Assembly (NCBI GenBank): GCA_016617855.1
Contig: JAECUM010003288.1
Coordinates: forward strand, 1 to 64,000
Length of the DNA: 64,000 bases
Reading direction: 5' to 3'
Source of the DNA: Megalonaias nervosa
Lineage: Eukaryota > Mollusca > Bivalvia > Unionida > Unionidae
Position 1 is the first letter of the stretch, and every line of letters begins with the position of its first letter. Below the pieces are notes generated by a model. That model made no database searches and was not told where the DNA came from. It saw only the letters and a program-made list of their open reading frames with translations. The position numbers and the translations under genes were made by a program. Below are positions 1 through 12,500 of this stretch, one piece after another.

Positions 1-574
1 ATGTATTAAATGACTTTATGACCCCACCCCACCCCATTCTATTGTTAAATTGATGTGTGCCAAATCTGAAATATCCGCGTGTGGGAACAGAAAATATATG
101 CTCTTCTTATCACAACCTGTGACCTCCTTGATTGTAAGTCTATTGGTAATCTCTGTCCCAGATGACGCATCTGTGAGCAGTCGGGTGAAATTCCACTGAT
201 TAAAACACGCACTTGCTTTTGATGGCAAGAAGTCCAAGGTTGTTCTTGTGGGAACACCAACAAACATACATACATAAGTAAACTTTTATACAATTGTGCT
301 GGTCAGACAATATTCACATGGACTTGCATCTTTCTTTCCATAATCACTGCACAACTGGCCATGTTTATAATTATGATGATGATAATGCAATGCCCCAAAC
401 CCAGTGTGACCCCTCTTGAAAGAGGTCATAGCAGATCAGAGGCCATCTTGTCTGACACCAAAATAGTATCTTTTCACCATTTTTTCCCTCAAAATACTAA
501 CAATGGTATTTCAAGCAGTACATTATACGAACCCATGATCTCTGAAGCATCTGCTCAAACGACTTGGGCCACCG
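1..574. other. Intergenic, nothing recognised
   Basis: I see no coding similarity, no splice-flanked frame and no clear repeat here. Short open frames on both strands have no recognisable motif. Confidence 0.5.
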
Positions 575-785
575 AAGCGATCAACTCAGGCATCATGTCA
601 CAGACATGCAACATGATTTCCCACCCAGTCAAATTATTCTGACACCAGGCCAACCAGTCATAACACTAACCCCTTAATGCTGCACACCAAGAGACGCAGC
701 TGTTAGCACCATTTTTGGTATGACTCAGCTGGGGTTCAAACCTGTGACATCCAGGCATCCAAGATTGATGCTCTAACTACTTAGA
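575..785 (-). mobile_element. tRNA-derived SINE (family A), inverted copy
   Basis: Read on the minus strand it starts with a tRNA-like head (GTTAGAGCATC as A box, GGTTTGAACCC as B box). It continues through GAGTCATACCAAAAATGGTG and GGTTAGTG, then GGCCTGGTGTCAGAATAAT and TTGACTGGGTGG. It is the inverted partner of the copy at 934-1215. Confidence 0.85.
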
Positions 786-933
786 CCACTGGAAAAAGTT
801 ATTGTGTAAAACTCATTTTCAATAACCTTGGCCCCCAAAATCAACAGGGCTTGTCCATACCTTAAGTTCAAGCCCTCCAAGAACTTTGGCCAAGGTACAG
901 AGTCCAGAAACAAAATTATGCAAAAACCTTGAC

Positions 934-1215
934 CACTCCAGTGGCCTAGTGGTTAAAGCATCCGCTTCAGATGTGGGAGGTAGTGGGTTCCAGCCAAGTC
1001 ATACCAAAGACTTTAAAAAATGGTACTAACAGCTGACTTGCTAAGCACTCAGCATTAAGAGGTTAGTGTTAGGGCTGGTCGGCCTGGTGTCAGGATAATG
1101 TGACTGGGTGAGACATCATACTAGATGTCTGCTGCACGATGCCCCAGTGCAAGACATCACTATAAACTGCCACTCCACAGACATCATGGCAATGAGACTA
1201 AAACTTTTTTAAGCA
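934..1215 (+). mobile_element. tRNA-derived SINE (family A), direct copy
   Basis: The head GTGGCCTAGTGGTTAAAGCA and TAGTGGGTTCCAGCC are RNA polymerase III A and B boxes. The body shares GTCATACCAAAGAC, GGTTAGTGTTAGGGCTGGTC and GGCCTGGTGTCAGGATAATG, then TGACTGGGTGAGA with the copy at 575-785. The conserved central stretch recalls the core-domain SINEs found across metazoans. Confidence 0.88.
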
Positions 1216-1249
1216 ACATTAAAAATCCAAGTCAAACACACACACACAC

Positions 1250-1960
1250 ACGTGCGCAAAAACCATTTTTCTTCAATCAGTCATCCTGACCTTTGACCTT
1301 CTGACCCAAAGAGCAATAGGTGTAAGCCATCCACAAATATTGCTAAAGATGCATGTTTGACAACTGAAATTTGTTGCAGAAACCATTCTGCAGCCAGTGA
1401 TCATGACCATTGACCTAACAGGTTTCAAAATTTAATTCTAGTCTTGAAGAACAGAAATCTCCAACTGCCCAAACAAATTTTTAAGTGATCAAATCTGAAG
1501 ACCACCACCCACTACATTCATTAAACTGTCTTTTAACCTATTCCATGTGCCACCCTCCACAAAGTTTTGTCAACATCAGGCATGTATGAATAAAGTTTTG
1601 GTACAGTAAGATTTTATTCTTTACCACAGTGACCTTGCTCTTTTACCTTGTGACCCCACAATCTCCCTACTCCAGGTGTAAGCCATTCACTTGGTTGAGG
1701 TCTGTGATGTGCAGCATGACTAGAGTTATTTTGTGGAAATCATTTTTCTCTTGCAGTAGGTGGCCTTGACCTTTACCCCATGATCATTTTGCTTCTTTCT
1801 TTCTTCAAGTTTAAGCTATCAACAAAGATTCATTCAGTTCTAAGAAGTAAAACTATTATTACTGTGCTGAAACCGTTATCTTTTTTGAAACATTAATTTG
1901 GGCATTTTGACCTCAAAATCAATAAACTTCTTCCTTCTCTAGAGCAGTGATGGTCAAAAT
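1250..1960 (+). repeat. Dispersed repeat with TGACCT half-sites, several degenerate units
   Basis: Units of about 110-130 bp carry a consensus like TGACCTTTGACCTT, followed by GTGTAAGCCATCCAC and AAA...TTTGGT. They recur around 1283, 1629, 1766 and 1907. Related units lie at 820-950, 5200-5720, 8228-8275, 34643-34720 and 56720-57060. I recall similar repeats being very common in bivalve genomes. Confidence 0.6.
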
Positions 1961-2330
1961 ACGGCCAGTATCAAATTTCAATCTGGCCCACCACGACTCC
2001 CAGCAACCGAGGAAACAATAGATTGTGAGGTAATTTCATTAATATAGTACAAATGTGCGACCAATGCCGACTTACAAATATTTGTGGAGTACCCCTCCCC
2101 CAATGAAAATTATTGCCCACCCCTGTTCTATAGCAACTAGGGTAGGTAGCCTGAGCAAAGAATGGGGCAAACAGCAATTTTCTCGCACCAACATTTTACT
2201 GACTGGCAAGCTGTGGTATGGTGGGTAGTTGAGGAAAAAACTGGCTCTCAGGGCCCTACCCCCCACCAATTGGCCACTGCTGTTCACTATAACATTGCTG
2301 TTTTCACTAGAAAATATTTACATATCTCAA

Positions 2331-2956
2331 TTAACTCATTAACCCCCGGAGGTTTTTGTCGTTTTCGCCTGAAATGCAAGTAGGAAACCCATTTTGGGGG
2401 CTATTTCTGAATATATCCTAATACATCAACCGCCAAGACATTTTAGGTTAACCTAATGCCTAGTTGTGTTAAAAACATCGTTTTTCATTGGCTATTTCGC
2501 CTGAGCATGAGCAGAAGGGTAAAAGCTGGACTTCTTTGTTTTTTGTTTTTTTTTGCTTAACGGACTCATCGTTTTCGTGTCGAGACCACTCTTTATTCTT
2601 AATGCCCATCTTATCCTACTTTTTGCAAAGGTTCACCTGTCTGTGTGCAGTTCAGACCGGTCTGTCTTAGATCTGAGGCCAAAAAGTCTCAAATCCGGAC
2701 ACAAAATCGGATTCTGACCTTGGGCGAATTTGGGCTGGAAAAAACTCGGGTCCAAAAGGTTACGTTTTTCCCTCTGTATTTTGTAGTGCAACTAGAACAT
2801 CCATATTATTTGGTATCATCGTAAAGCTACATCTGTCTACCTTTCTATGATACCACCCACTTTATTGTGTCGTACATGACCTTGACGCTACAGAGCTCAG
2901 AAGTAGGCTACCACCTCCTGCCGCGTAAACGCGGCGCCAGGGGTTAATGAGTAAAG
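2331..2956. mobile_element. ~0.6-kb MITE with terminal inverted repeats ending in TTAA-CCCC
   Basis: The left end TTAACTCATTAACCCCCGG and the right end CCAGGGGTTAATGAGTAAA are inverted repeats. A TTAA lies immediately outside the CCCC/GGGG ends, as expected for piggyBac- or Kolobok-type insertions. The interior is more GC-rich than its surroundings and contains no open frame that I recognise. Confidence 0.7.
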
Positions 2957-3991
2957 ATCCTGTATTTAAATGATTTTACCATTATCTTTTAGCATCTTTA
3001 TTCTTTATCTCTACACCTATATTTTGAGGATTTTACATTTTTAAAGATTTTTTCTTTTTCTTTACAAACATTTTACAGGATTTTAACATCTAGAGCTTTT
3101 AATTTTATTTTTTGGAGTACATGTTTATGGTTTTGTAAGAAGGGCATATCTCCTTTTCAGGTATTTTGAAATTTTCATTTTTAGAGGTTAACATTTGCCC
3201 TATATCATTAGAATTGTGCAGAGCTTCCATTAAAAAATATGTATATATACTTACTTACTGTGCTGATGCAGGCAAGACAGACTTGTGCAAAATGCTTACA
3301 AATTATCTTGACAGTTAGTGCAAGTATTAGGGCAAGACAAGACAAAATCTGGACATCAATTATTGATGCTCATGCAAATTGTAGCCTGCAGCATTAAAAC
3401 AAAACTGGATACAAGTCAACTTTTCACAAATGTTTATTTATTTAGCACAGTAATAACAAAAAAAACTAAGTCCAACTCATTTTTTAATTTCATTCATCCA
3501 TTGCAATTCCCACAACAAAATTTAATACTGGTCTTCAAAAACAGAAACTTTCAATATCCTGTAAAAAATCTAAAGTGATTAAAATTTCTGGGTAGGAAAA
3601 TATATACATTTTGCCAAATGTTGGGTACCAAAGTGTATCTCTTTGCATGGTAACAGCTTATGACCTTTATTCACATCCAATTAATATTATCTAAATGTAT
3701 TTACATCTAAGCACCAATTACACTTAAGTTGAATTAGACTTTTGAAAGTGCAAATGTAACATTCATGAAAAAGTCATGCAATACTAAAACCCTGTTATGT
3801 GAAAACTAAAACTATTTTAATTCAATTAATAAATTTGTCAAATGTTTAAAAATTCTTGCAAAAATCAAATTTAGCTCATGTCTTGTCAGTGAAAAGGTCC
3901 ATATCTAAACTGGTTTCCATCTGTAATTACACTTTTGTGATACTGTAAACAAATTAAATTCTGGGTGGCAGGACAAAGTATGATGTTAAAT
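2957..3991. other. Intergenic, nothing recognised
   Basis: AT-rich sequence without recognisable coding, RNA or repeat structure. Confidence 0.5.
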
Positions 3992-4155
3992 ATTTTTGTT
4001 GTTGTTGGTTTTCATGGCACTTTCAACACATTGCAGTCAAGTGCCTTTCCCAAGGTCACACTGGGGCAGTTGATCTGGGCTGGCCAGGGCAGATATTCGA
4101 ACCCAAGGCTCTTGGATTTTGAGTCCTTTGCTCCACTAAATGACTGCAGTTCTTA
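3992..4155 (-). mobile_element. tRNA-derived SINE (family C)
   Basis: On the minus strand there is a head with B box GGGTTCGAATA, a core CTTGGGAAAGGCACTTGACT, and a 3' tail of (CAA)n seen as TTGTTGTTGTTGG at 3997-4010. Confidence 0.8.
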
Positions 4156-4900
4156 GTCAAATATGGGCTGTAACCCAATTAAATTTTGATGCAAGTATGG
4201 GATAATCAAACTTGACATAGGTGTTGTTACTATAAACTTAATGTATGTGTTTCAATACAAATCTGTCCAAGGTGTTATAACTGTAAACCTGACATAGACA
4301 TATCAATACACACCTGATGTAGGTATCGTCAATATCAACCTGATGCAGGTGTTTTTAATATTTACCTGACAGAGGTGTTTTTAATATAAAAGAAACCTAG
4401 GTGTTATCAACAAAATCGCTTTTACTCGATTTTATTAATTTCAATCCATAAAGTCACTTGAAACAGATTTCATAACACATGGGCCAATTATAAAGCCAAC
4501 AAAAGACTGTAAATTTGCCAAATTTCAACATAAACTGAGCCAAGATGAACTATAAAACCCTATATTAAATTTCGCTTCACTCACACAATCCATTCAAAGT
4601 TGTTAAGAAACAGAATTCATGAGAAAACTTTTAAAACATACAAGAACTGTAAAGGAGTTAATTATAATGGAAATTGATGAAAATTAAACTTTATTTATAT
4701 CTAATGATATAAAGATCCAGGCAAATTTGGTGCCAATCTATCAGGTCTTTTTCAAACAATAGCAATAAACAAAAGTAACTACCTAACAGTATTGATGTAA
4801 TAAATATTGTGCCAGGATATGCAAGTATTCCATACACCAGCCTTATGCAAAACTTGGAAATTTATGTCAGCATTTGCTTTTGCAAGTGTCAGCCAGAAAT

Positions 4901-6461
4901 TTTATTTTAAATTTAAAAAGTAAAATTATAATTTCTTGTACAGCAGAATAAATGTATACTTTCAGAATGCCTCCTTGTTCAGTAGATTTTGCATAGTGTT
5001 ATCTAACATATTAAATTCTATTACTATCATACTACTAAATTTAGCAAACATTTTTGTAAATTTAAATTTACAGATATAAAATGTATGCAAAATAATACAA
5101 AAGTATCAATAACAGAATATTATACACTGGCCTTGTGTTCAACATTCCTCTATGGTGGTACAATTATTGTCAAGAATTTAGTCAAAAGCCATGACCTACA
5201 GCCTTTTAACCCTAAAATCAATAGGCCTCTTCTAAACCAAAGTGCTACTGAGCAAAACCCAATTTTGGGTCACAATGACCAAGCCCTCCACAAAGTCTAG
5301 TCAATGTACATGGTCTGGAATGGATAAATTTGTAAAGAAACTATTTTCTTCTTTTCTTCAACCAATGATCTTATCCTTTTACCTTCTAACCTTGAAATCA
5401 ATGGTTCTTAACCAAAGTGTGACTCATCCACATTTTGGTGCAGGTGCATGATTCAACTATTGCATTTTTTGTGCAGAAAATGTTTGTTTAAAGTGACCTT
5501 GACCTTTTGACCCTAAAATTACTTTTTTTTCTCCCCAAGTAAAAGCCATCCATAAGTTTGGTCCAAGTCTATGATGAAGAACTATGTTAATATTCATAAA
5601 TCATTCTGTCTTCTTTCAGTCAATGATCTTATCTTTAATCTTTTGACCACTAAATCAATTTGTTCTTTACCCAAAGTGCCAACTATACAGAAAGTTTGGT
5701 AACAGTAGATGTGGAGAACTGGAGTTATTATATGTACAAATATCATAATATAATATGTTCCATCTATGGCAGGTATATAACATTCTACTGTCCAAAGTAT
5801 ATTAAGATCACATCTAAACTAAATTAATTAGATTTACAAGTGAAAAGAATAAAAAAAAATACCCACAAGCAACATCCAGTGTCTCACTTGCATTTGTACT
5901 TTGATGCCCAAACCCACATCTGACATGCAAAAACTTTAACACAAATTATTATTATTGACATCATAGCAACCACTGTACACATGATATACATCATCAGACA
6001 CGTATGACAAAAAAATAAAGAAAAAAAATATGCTGGAAATATTAAAAGGCTTCCGTATCAAGCTTTCATCTTGCAAACCTAAATCTGAATAACAATACAT
6101 GATCTTCCAGATGATGTTCCAATACTACTGAGAATAACTTTTTTGATCTCTTCAGTGTTGAACAAAATAGAGTTGATAACAATTCAAGTAAAGAATTGTT
6201 GGGTTGAATTCATTTCTTAAATCCTATCACCCAATTTGAATTTTGACCACTTTAAAAATATAATTCACAACATCAAGACTTGGGATTTGTTCATGAAAAG
6301 TCAACATCAGATTTAAAAACTGTACAAAGTCTATTCCAGAAATTAATCAGCGGAGTCACTTAAAGTAGCAAATGCTTCTGTGGTACAGTCAGCTGTTGAA
6401 ACTGAAGCAAAAAAGCAAGTGCTCTTCATCCTTCGACATTTTCCTTCCAAGTCGTTATTTT
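4901..6461 (-). other. Probable MSH6 3' UTR and downstream flank
   Basis: This stretch lies downstream of the MSH6 stop on the minus strand. The first AATAAA on that strand is the complement at 4901-4906, and an ATTAAA variant lies at 5634-5639. I cannot tell which is used. The stretch 5200-5720 is a dispersed repeat rich in TGACCTTGACC-type words, so the real UTR may be shorter. Confidence 0.35.
5200..5720 (+). repeat. Dispersed TGACCT-type repeat, about four units
   Basis: The same family as 1250-1960. Repeated phrases are TTTTGACCCTAAAAT and AAATCAAT.GG.TCTT, followed by CCAAAGTG and CATCCA..AAGTTTGGT. It includes GTGACCTTGACCTTTTGACC at 5492-5511. Confidence 0.65.
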
Positions 6462-6528
6462 TCATGGCACTCTAATCTCATGCTGTATTTTTTCCAGGTT
6501 CTTTGAGGCACTGTCCTTGAGCAAACTC
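6462..6528 (-). CDS. MSH6: MSH6 terminal exon U and stop codon
   Basis: One base completes Arg, followed by [20 protein letters not shown], Pro and TGA (6462-6464). The acceptor GTCTATTTTCGCCAG is in phase with exon T. The extreme C-terminus is poorly conserved in MSH6, so the support is splice phase, reading frame and helical amphipathic character. A second frame further down (CFFASVSTADCTTEAFATLS, near 6353-6420) also resembles the human tail CLASERSTVDAEAV, so an alternative acceptor is conceivable. Confidence 0.75.
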
Positions 6529-9500
6529 CTGGCGAAAATAGACAAAAAGGATTTTACTTTTCTAATGAGCTTATAGTTCATCCTGCATGTAACCTAATTT
6601 ATTAAATATCCATTTTCTACTAGATTTGTGTTTGTAAAACAAACATTCCACCACTGTAAACATACGAGTCCAAATCTAAGTTTTTAAATATTTTAGCTTG
6701 ACCTATGTTTGTAAAACATGCATGCCACAAATACAGACCAAAATATTCTATCTAAAACTTTTAAAACTGTAGAGAAATGTCAGTTTGTTTTATAACTGCA
6801 TGAAAACTCCAGGTCATCTACACAGGGTTTCCACACTTTTTAAAACAAAATTTTCCAGGTCTTTTCCACATTTGCTCCTGGAAGAAATTAATTATTATTT
6901 TCAAGTTTTTACACATGTGCCTTACTGCATAGAACCAATAACAAAATGTCTTAAAAAATGCCAATTTTAAAAATTAAAAGTTGTTTGTGTTGAGACTCTC
7001 CCATAACATCTGAATTTGACACCCTGACCATGTACTAAGCCAAAGAATGTAACACTAGAAACGAGTACAACTACTGAAATTCACATAAATTCTACATGTA
7101 ACTCATTTAAATTTACAGAATGAAATCGATACTTTTTTCTCTGAACATGCTGGTATAAAAAAGTATTTTAGAAAAGGGTTACTTTCAATTTTGACCAAAA
7201 TAATCTTGTACATTCACCGCAAAAGCCTTATTAATATGACACCAAAAATCAATTAACTAATCCAATCTTTCACAGCCAACGCTGCATTCACTTCAACATC
7301 TAGATAATCAAATGTGTTTGCCTCTAAACAAAAAAAAAATGGTATTATCTGACCATGTATGACTGACAGAACAAGCGCCAATGGCCAATCCTTGATTTAG
7401 TATCATTACAGTACCACCATGAAGACGGGAGACTGGAATTTCTAAGCAGTTTACAAACTCTTTAATTCATTATTAATGATTTGGGCAGTTTATATTTGAA
7501 TATGAACCTAGAGTAATGAATGTCATCAAAAAGCTGAGTTCATCAGATCTGCTTATCTAAGGTGGTTGAGTTTATTTCCCGCCTCATTTACCACTATATG
7601 CCCACCGAGAGCTATAGATTTTGTTGTACAATTGACAACAGATAATAAGTACCAGGAACAAAGAACGCCCACTCAAATTTGACATTTAAAAACCCTTTCC
7701 TGCCTTTAATACATATTAGCTTTTGCATAAAGCCAAACTTTAATTGGTCACCTGATTATCTTTATATATTAGTTGCACTGTATCATTTTCATCATTAGGA
7801 TCATCACAACCAGCACAACCACTACTACCACACCATCACCACACTGAACCCCACCACCACCACAATCAGCTTCTTTCCTATCACTGTTGTCATCTCAAGC
7901 TTCAACAAGTCATGTGTTATATCCCTGTAAATTTTCAGTTCATTTCTTTGAGATTCACTGGAGTGCATGTTATGAACAAATCTGTTAACAATGAATACTT
8001 CAGCAACAACTGCCTGGAAGCAAAATAAAATCTATTTAGAACAATTATGCATGCAAATGAAATTTACCTCAAAATCCGAAGCCTGTCAAGAGATTCTTCA
8101 AAATCTTTAGCTTTCTCTACTGCTACCTTAATAACCTGCAAGAGAATGAGAAGCAACTACATATGGCCTGGTAAAGCATATAGGCTCTAAAACTGATAAA
8201 ATTTACAATAAAAACACCAAAAATGTCTTGTGACCTTTTGCCTACAATGACCTTGACCTCTGAAATAGGGACTTGACAACTGTCTGAAGTGTGGACATTG
8301 CATATAAATTCATCAAAATATCTGACGGGGTTAAAAAATGACCAACTCTTATTTTTTTTCTCTGCTTTGAATCTGGCCTTGCAGTAGTCGGTGTGGCTAC
8401 CATCAAACTCTTCAGAAATGATGTATGAAGATTTTCAGTGGTTTCAAAGTTACTGTCCAAACAAGGATACAAGGCAAAGTTACAGTTAAGAGTCCAGATA
8501 AGGATACAAGGCAGAGTTACAGCTACAGTCCAGCAAATGATACAAGGCAGAGTTACAGCTACAGTCCAGAAAAGAAAACAAGTCAGAAATACAGTTATAG
8601 GCCAGACAAGGATACAAATGAGAGTAAAAGTTGAAGTTACAGTCTACGAATTATTTACTTTTTTCCTAGATATAGCACTCATCAATCGGTTGTACTTTAT
8701 TGGACAGGTTTCATACATGGCTGATCGTTAATTCCGGAATGGAGGTGGTATGATAAAGATTGATCGTTCCAGAATGGAGGTAATCTCCAGAACGGACGGC
8801 TTAAGTATGTTTAATTCATCTTAATCAAAAGTTAAAGTATATATATAATATAATTTCAGCAAATACTTTTGATCCTGGACCTTTTCACTCTAATTCTGTG
8901 TATTTATTACTATGACCCTCAGTTTATCTTATCTGTCGAATCAAGTACGACCGAGTGATGCCATTACATGCATTTAGCCATAAACAGGAAAAAAGTAAAT
9001 AATTTACATCAAAATCACATCCTATTTTATTTTGCTTTATAGTATTACTCAAACAAAAACAAATCATAATTCCTGTGTGCACACCGGTATATACACCAAG
9101 AACATGTAAACACATGTATTTCGGTAAGTATTTCAGTTTTTCAGTGTATTTCGGTGTTTCTAGTAACCCTTCAGATTGTCTTTTTCACTGCGTTCAACAC
9201 AGAATCACAAATTTTATCCTATCTGTAACTCGGTAACCTTTCTGGTCAGGGTCATTAAATGTAACTAAAAGTACCTAATTTGTTTCACATGAAGTATTTT
9301 AAATGCAGACCTGCCAACCCTGACAAGTCCGTCTCAGTAAGGCAGTTGATTTTTTTCCACAAGATTGACCAGTTTTCAGTAAGGTGTAACAAAATATCAA
9401 TAACTGCTATTGTAAAGCTGGAAAACATAATTAAAAGTTTGATGCAGCGATGATAACATTATGTTCAACTGAAAAGTTTGTAAAGTACACATAGACTTTA

Positions 9501-12500
9501 TTTACCAGTAGTACAGTTGCACAAACTTTAGTTCCACACCCTACACAACTCAATGGCTTGTTGCTATCTCTCAACTTGACGTAATTCTTGGAAATTCTTT
9601 TTCCATTTCATATGACAATGACAATCATATCTCCCACCACAAGATGTACTCAAATTGGCATGTGATGTCCAATAAACCTAATTGTGTCCTTTCCATCTTT
9701 TATTCATAAGAATCTGAATATTCTTTTTTATTCTTCTTTGTTGATTATTAACACTTTTCTAGAGGCTTATTTTCCTTTTTGTCTTAAATATGCATCGCTT
9801 TCGGGATGCCATTTAAAAAAATTCTATAATCAACAGTTTGATCCTGCAGATGCTTCGCATGAACAAATAGGTGTGTCCGGGGTGCTACTGTAAATGTTAG
9901 TCTGGTTCCCTGACTAATTTCACTAATTCTAATATGAAACCCAGCTCCAAATAAAACAAAGATGAACCATTTATCTGGACTTTTCAGCAACAATCATTTT
10001 TCCATAGTTTCTGCTTGTATGCTTAAGTCCGTATTTTAAGGGTAATTTTCATTAGACTTGCAGCAAAATCATAAAGGCGCAGGTCTGTAAATGTATTATA
10101 TACTTTTAGCTACATATAATGATGCTCACCAGAAAATTTGGCAAGTTACGGATAGGATTAAAAACAACTTGCAATGCTGTGTGGAATTAAACTATAATAA
10201 CTTCCAGTTTCATAAATATTAAAAGTATCACTTTATGCTATTTCAGATTACCAACAATAAGGAAATTGCATCATTAATGCTAAAATGCTTTTTTCCACAG
10301 TTTTATGAGAGATACAGAAAGAGGGATGCATATGTATTCCATCGCATTTTTCTTCTTGCACCTCATGATAGAGAGAGACAGAGAGTCCAGCTGTTCATGT
10401 TTTTTTTTTGTTTTCTTTTCTTTTCTTTTTATCTTACTGCCCCCATTTAGCTGAAGCTTTTGTCAAAGAGAGAAAACATTAATAAATAAAACAATAAATT
10501 TAAATTATGAAAATACATACCATACTCCTCCAGGGTTTAAATATTCACAATAGTTATATCCATATAGACACCATGTAGGTTAAATCTCAAGAATGACCAT
10601 TTTGCATGTTGTCTATGCTATTCTTTGCAAGTATATGTATAACAACCTCTCCATTCCCAACAAACAATACTTTTTTAAAAGTGCGTGTACACTTCCTGTA
10701 CTTATGGTACGGTATTAATAATACCCATGGGTAGCCTCATGTCCCTATTGGTAGCCTCACTAATCTGATCTGGTCTGCCAAATCTTGACTTCAAACAGGT
10801 GTTAAGTTGGAATGACTGAATACAGCTGTAGCATATAATTAGCTTGTAAATACCACTACAAAGTCATGTGATTCTTGTATAATGGAAGTGACAATAAAAA
10901 ACTAGAAGGAATTGCCTACCTAGTGGTATTAATTGATAATGGAATATGGTACTGCACTTGTATATGAGTAAGATCAGACATCAGGTAAGTGAACAATACA
11001 ATACAGATTTACAATCATGAAGACATATCTCTTTTGTCTGTTTGTCTGTCTCTCTCTCAATGGGGCATTTATATGATCATTAGGTGCAAGAAGAAAATTG
11101 TGATGGAATACGTCTTTTTCATGGTTATTCATCTTCTAACTTGTAAATTCTAATGCACATATATGTAATCAAATTTAAACAACATATATTACAAACAATG
11201 TACATTACTGGTTTATGATGCTTTAGCGCAATTACATCTGATGTTTTTGAATACTAATGATCATGTAATTCTTTAAAATACTTAATGTGGGATCCTATAC
11301 TTTTTATACATGATCTCTTCCCCAAAATGAAATATTTTTTACACATTGTTTTTCATACTTTTGGAGAATTATTTTCCATATGAAAAATATGATAAAGCGA
11401 TTCGGATGACACAATCCATATATAGGTCGATTTGGAGTATAAGATGAAGCAAAGATTTTCTGGTAAAAATCTATCATCTTATAGGCCGGCAAATACAGTA
11501 CACTGAAGTATGCTTCAATAGACTACACTGAGGTATACTTCAATAGACTATACTGAATCATACTTCAACATACTACACTGAGGTATACTTCAATAGACTA
11601 CACTGAAGTATGTTTTAACAGACTACAATGAGGTATACTTCAACAGGTTACAGTGAAGTATACTTCAATAGACTACAATGAATCATACTTCAAAAGACTA
11701 CAAAAAGGCATGCTTTAATAGACTATACTGATGTATAATTCAATAGACTACAGAGAGGCATGCTTTAATAGATTATACTGATGTATAATTCAACAGACTA
11801 CAGAGAGGCATGCTTTAATAGACTATACTGATGTATACTTCAACAGACTACAGAGAGGCATGCTTTAATAGACTATACTGATGTATACTTCAACAGACTA
11901 CAGAGAGGCATGCTTTAATAGACTATACTGATGTATACTTCAACAGACTACAGAGAGGCATGCTTTAATAGACTATACTGATGTATAATTCAACAGACTA
12001 CAGAGAGGCATGCTTTAATAGACTATACTGATGTATAATTCAACAGACTACAGAGAGGCATGCTTTAATAGACTATACTGATGTATAATTCAACAGACTA
12101 CAGAGAGGCATGCTTTAATAGACTATACTGATGTATACTTCAACAGACTATTGAGAGGCATGCTTTAATAGACTGTCCTGATGTATACTTCAATAGACTA
12201 CAGAGAGGCATGCTTTAATAGATTATGCTGATGTATACTTCAACAGACTACAGAGAGGCATGCTTTAATAGACTATGCTGATGTATAATTCAACAGACTA
12301 CAGAGAGGCATGCTTTAATAGACTATGCTGATGTATACTTCAACAGACTACAGAGAGGCATGCTTTAATAGACTATGCTGATGTATAATTCAATAGACTA
12401 CAGAAAGGCATGCTTTAATAGACTATGCTGATGTATAATTCAACGGACTACAGAAAGGCATGCTTTAATAGACAATGCTGATGTATAATTCAATAGACTA

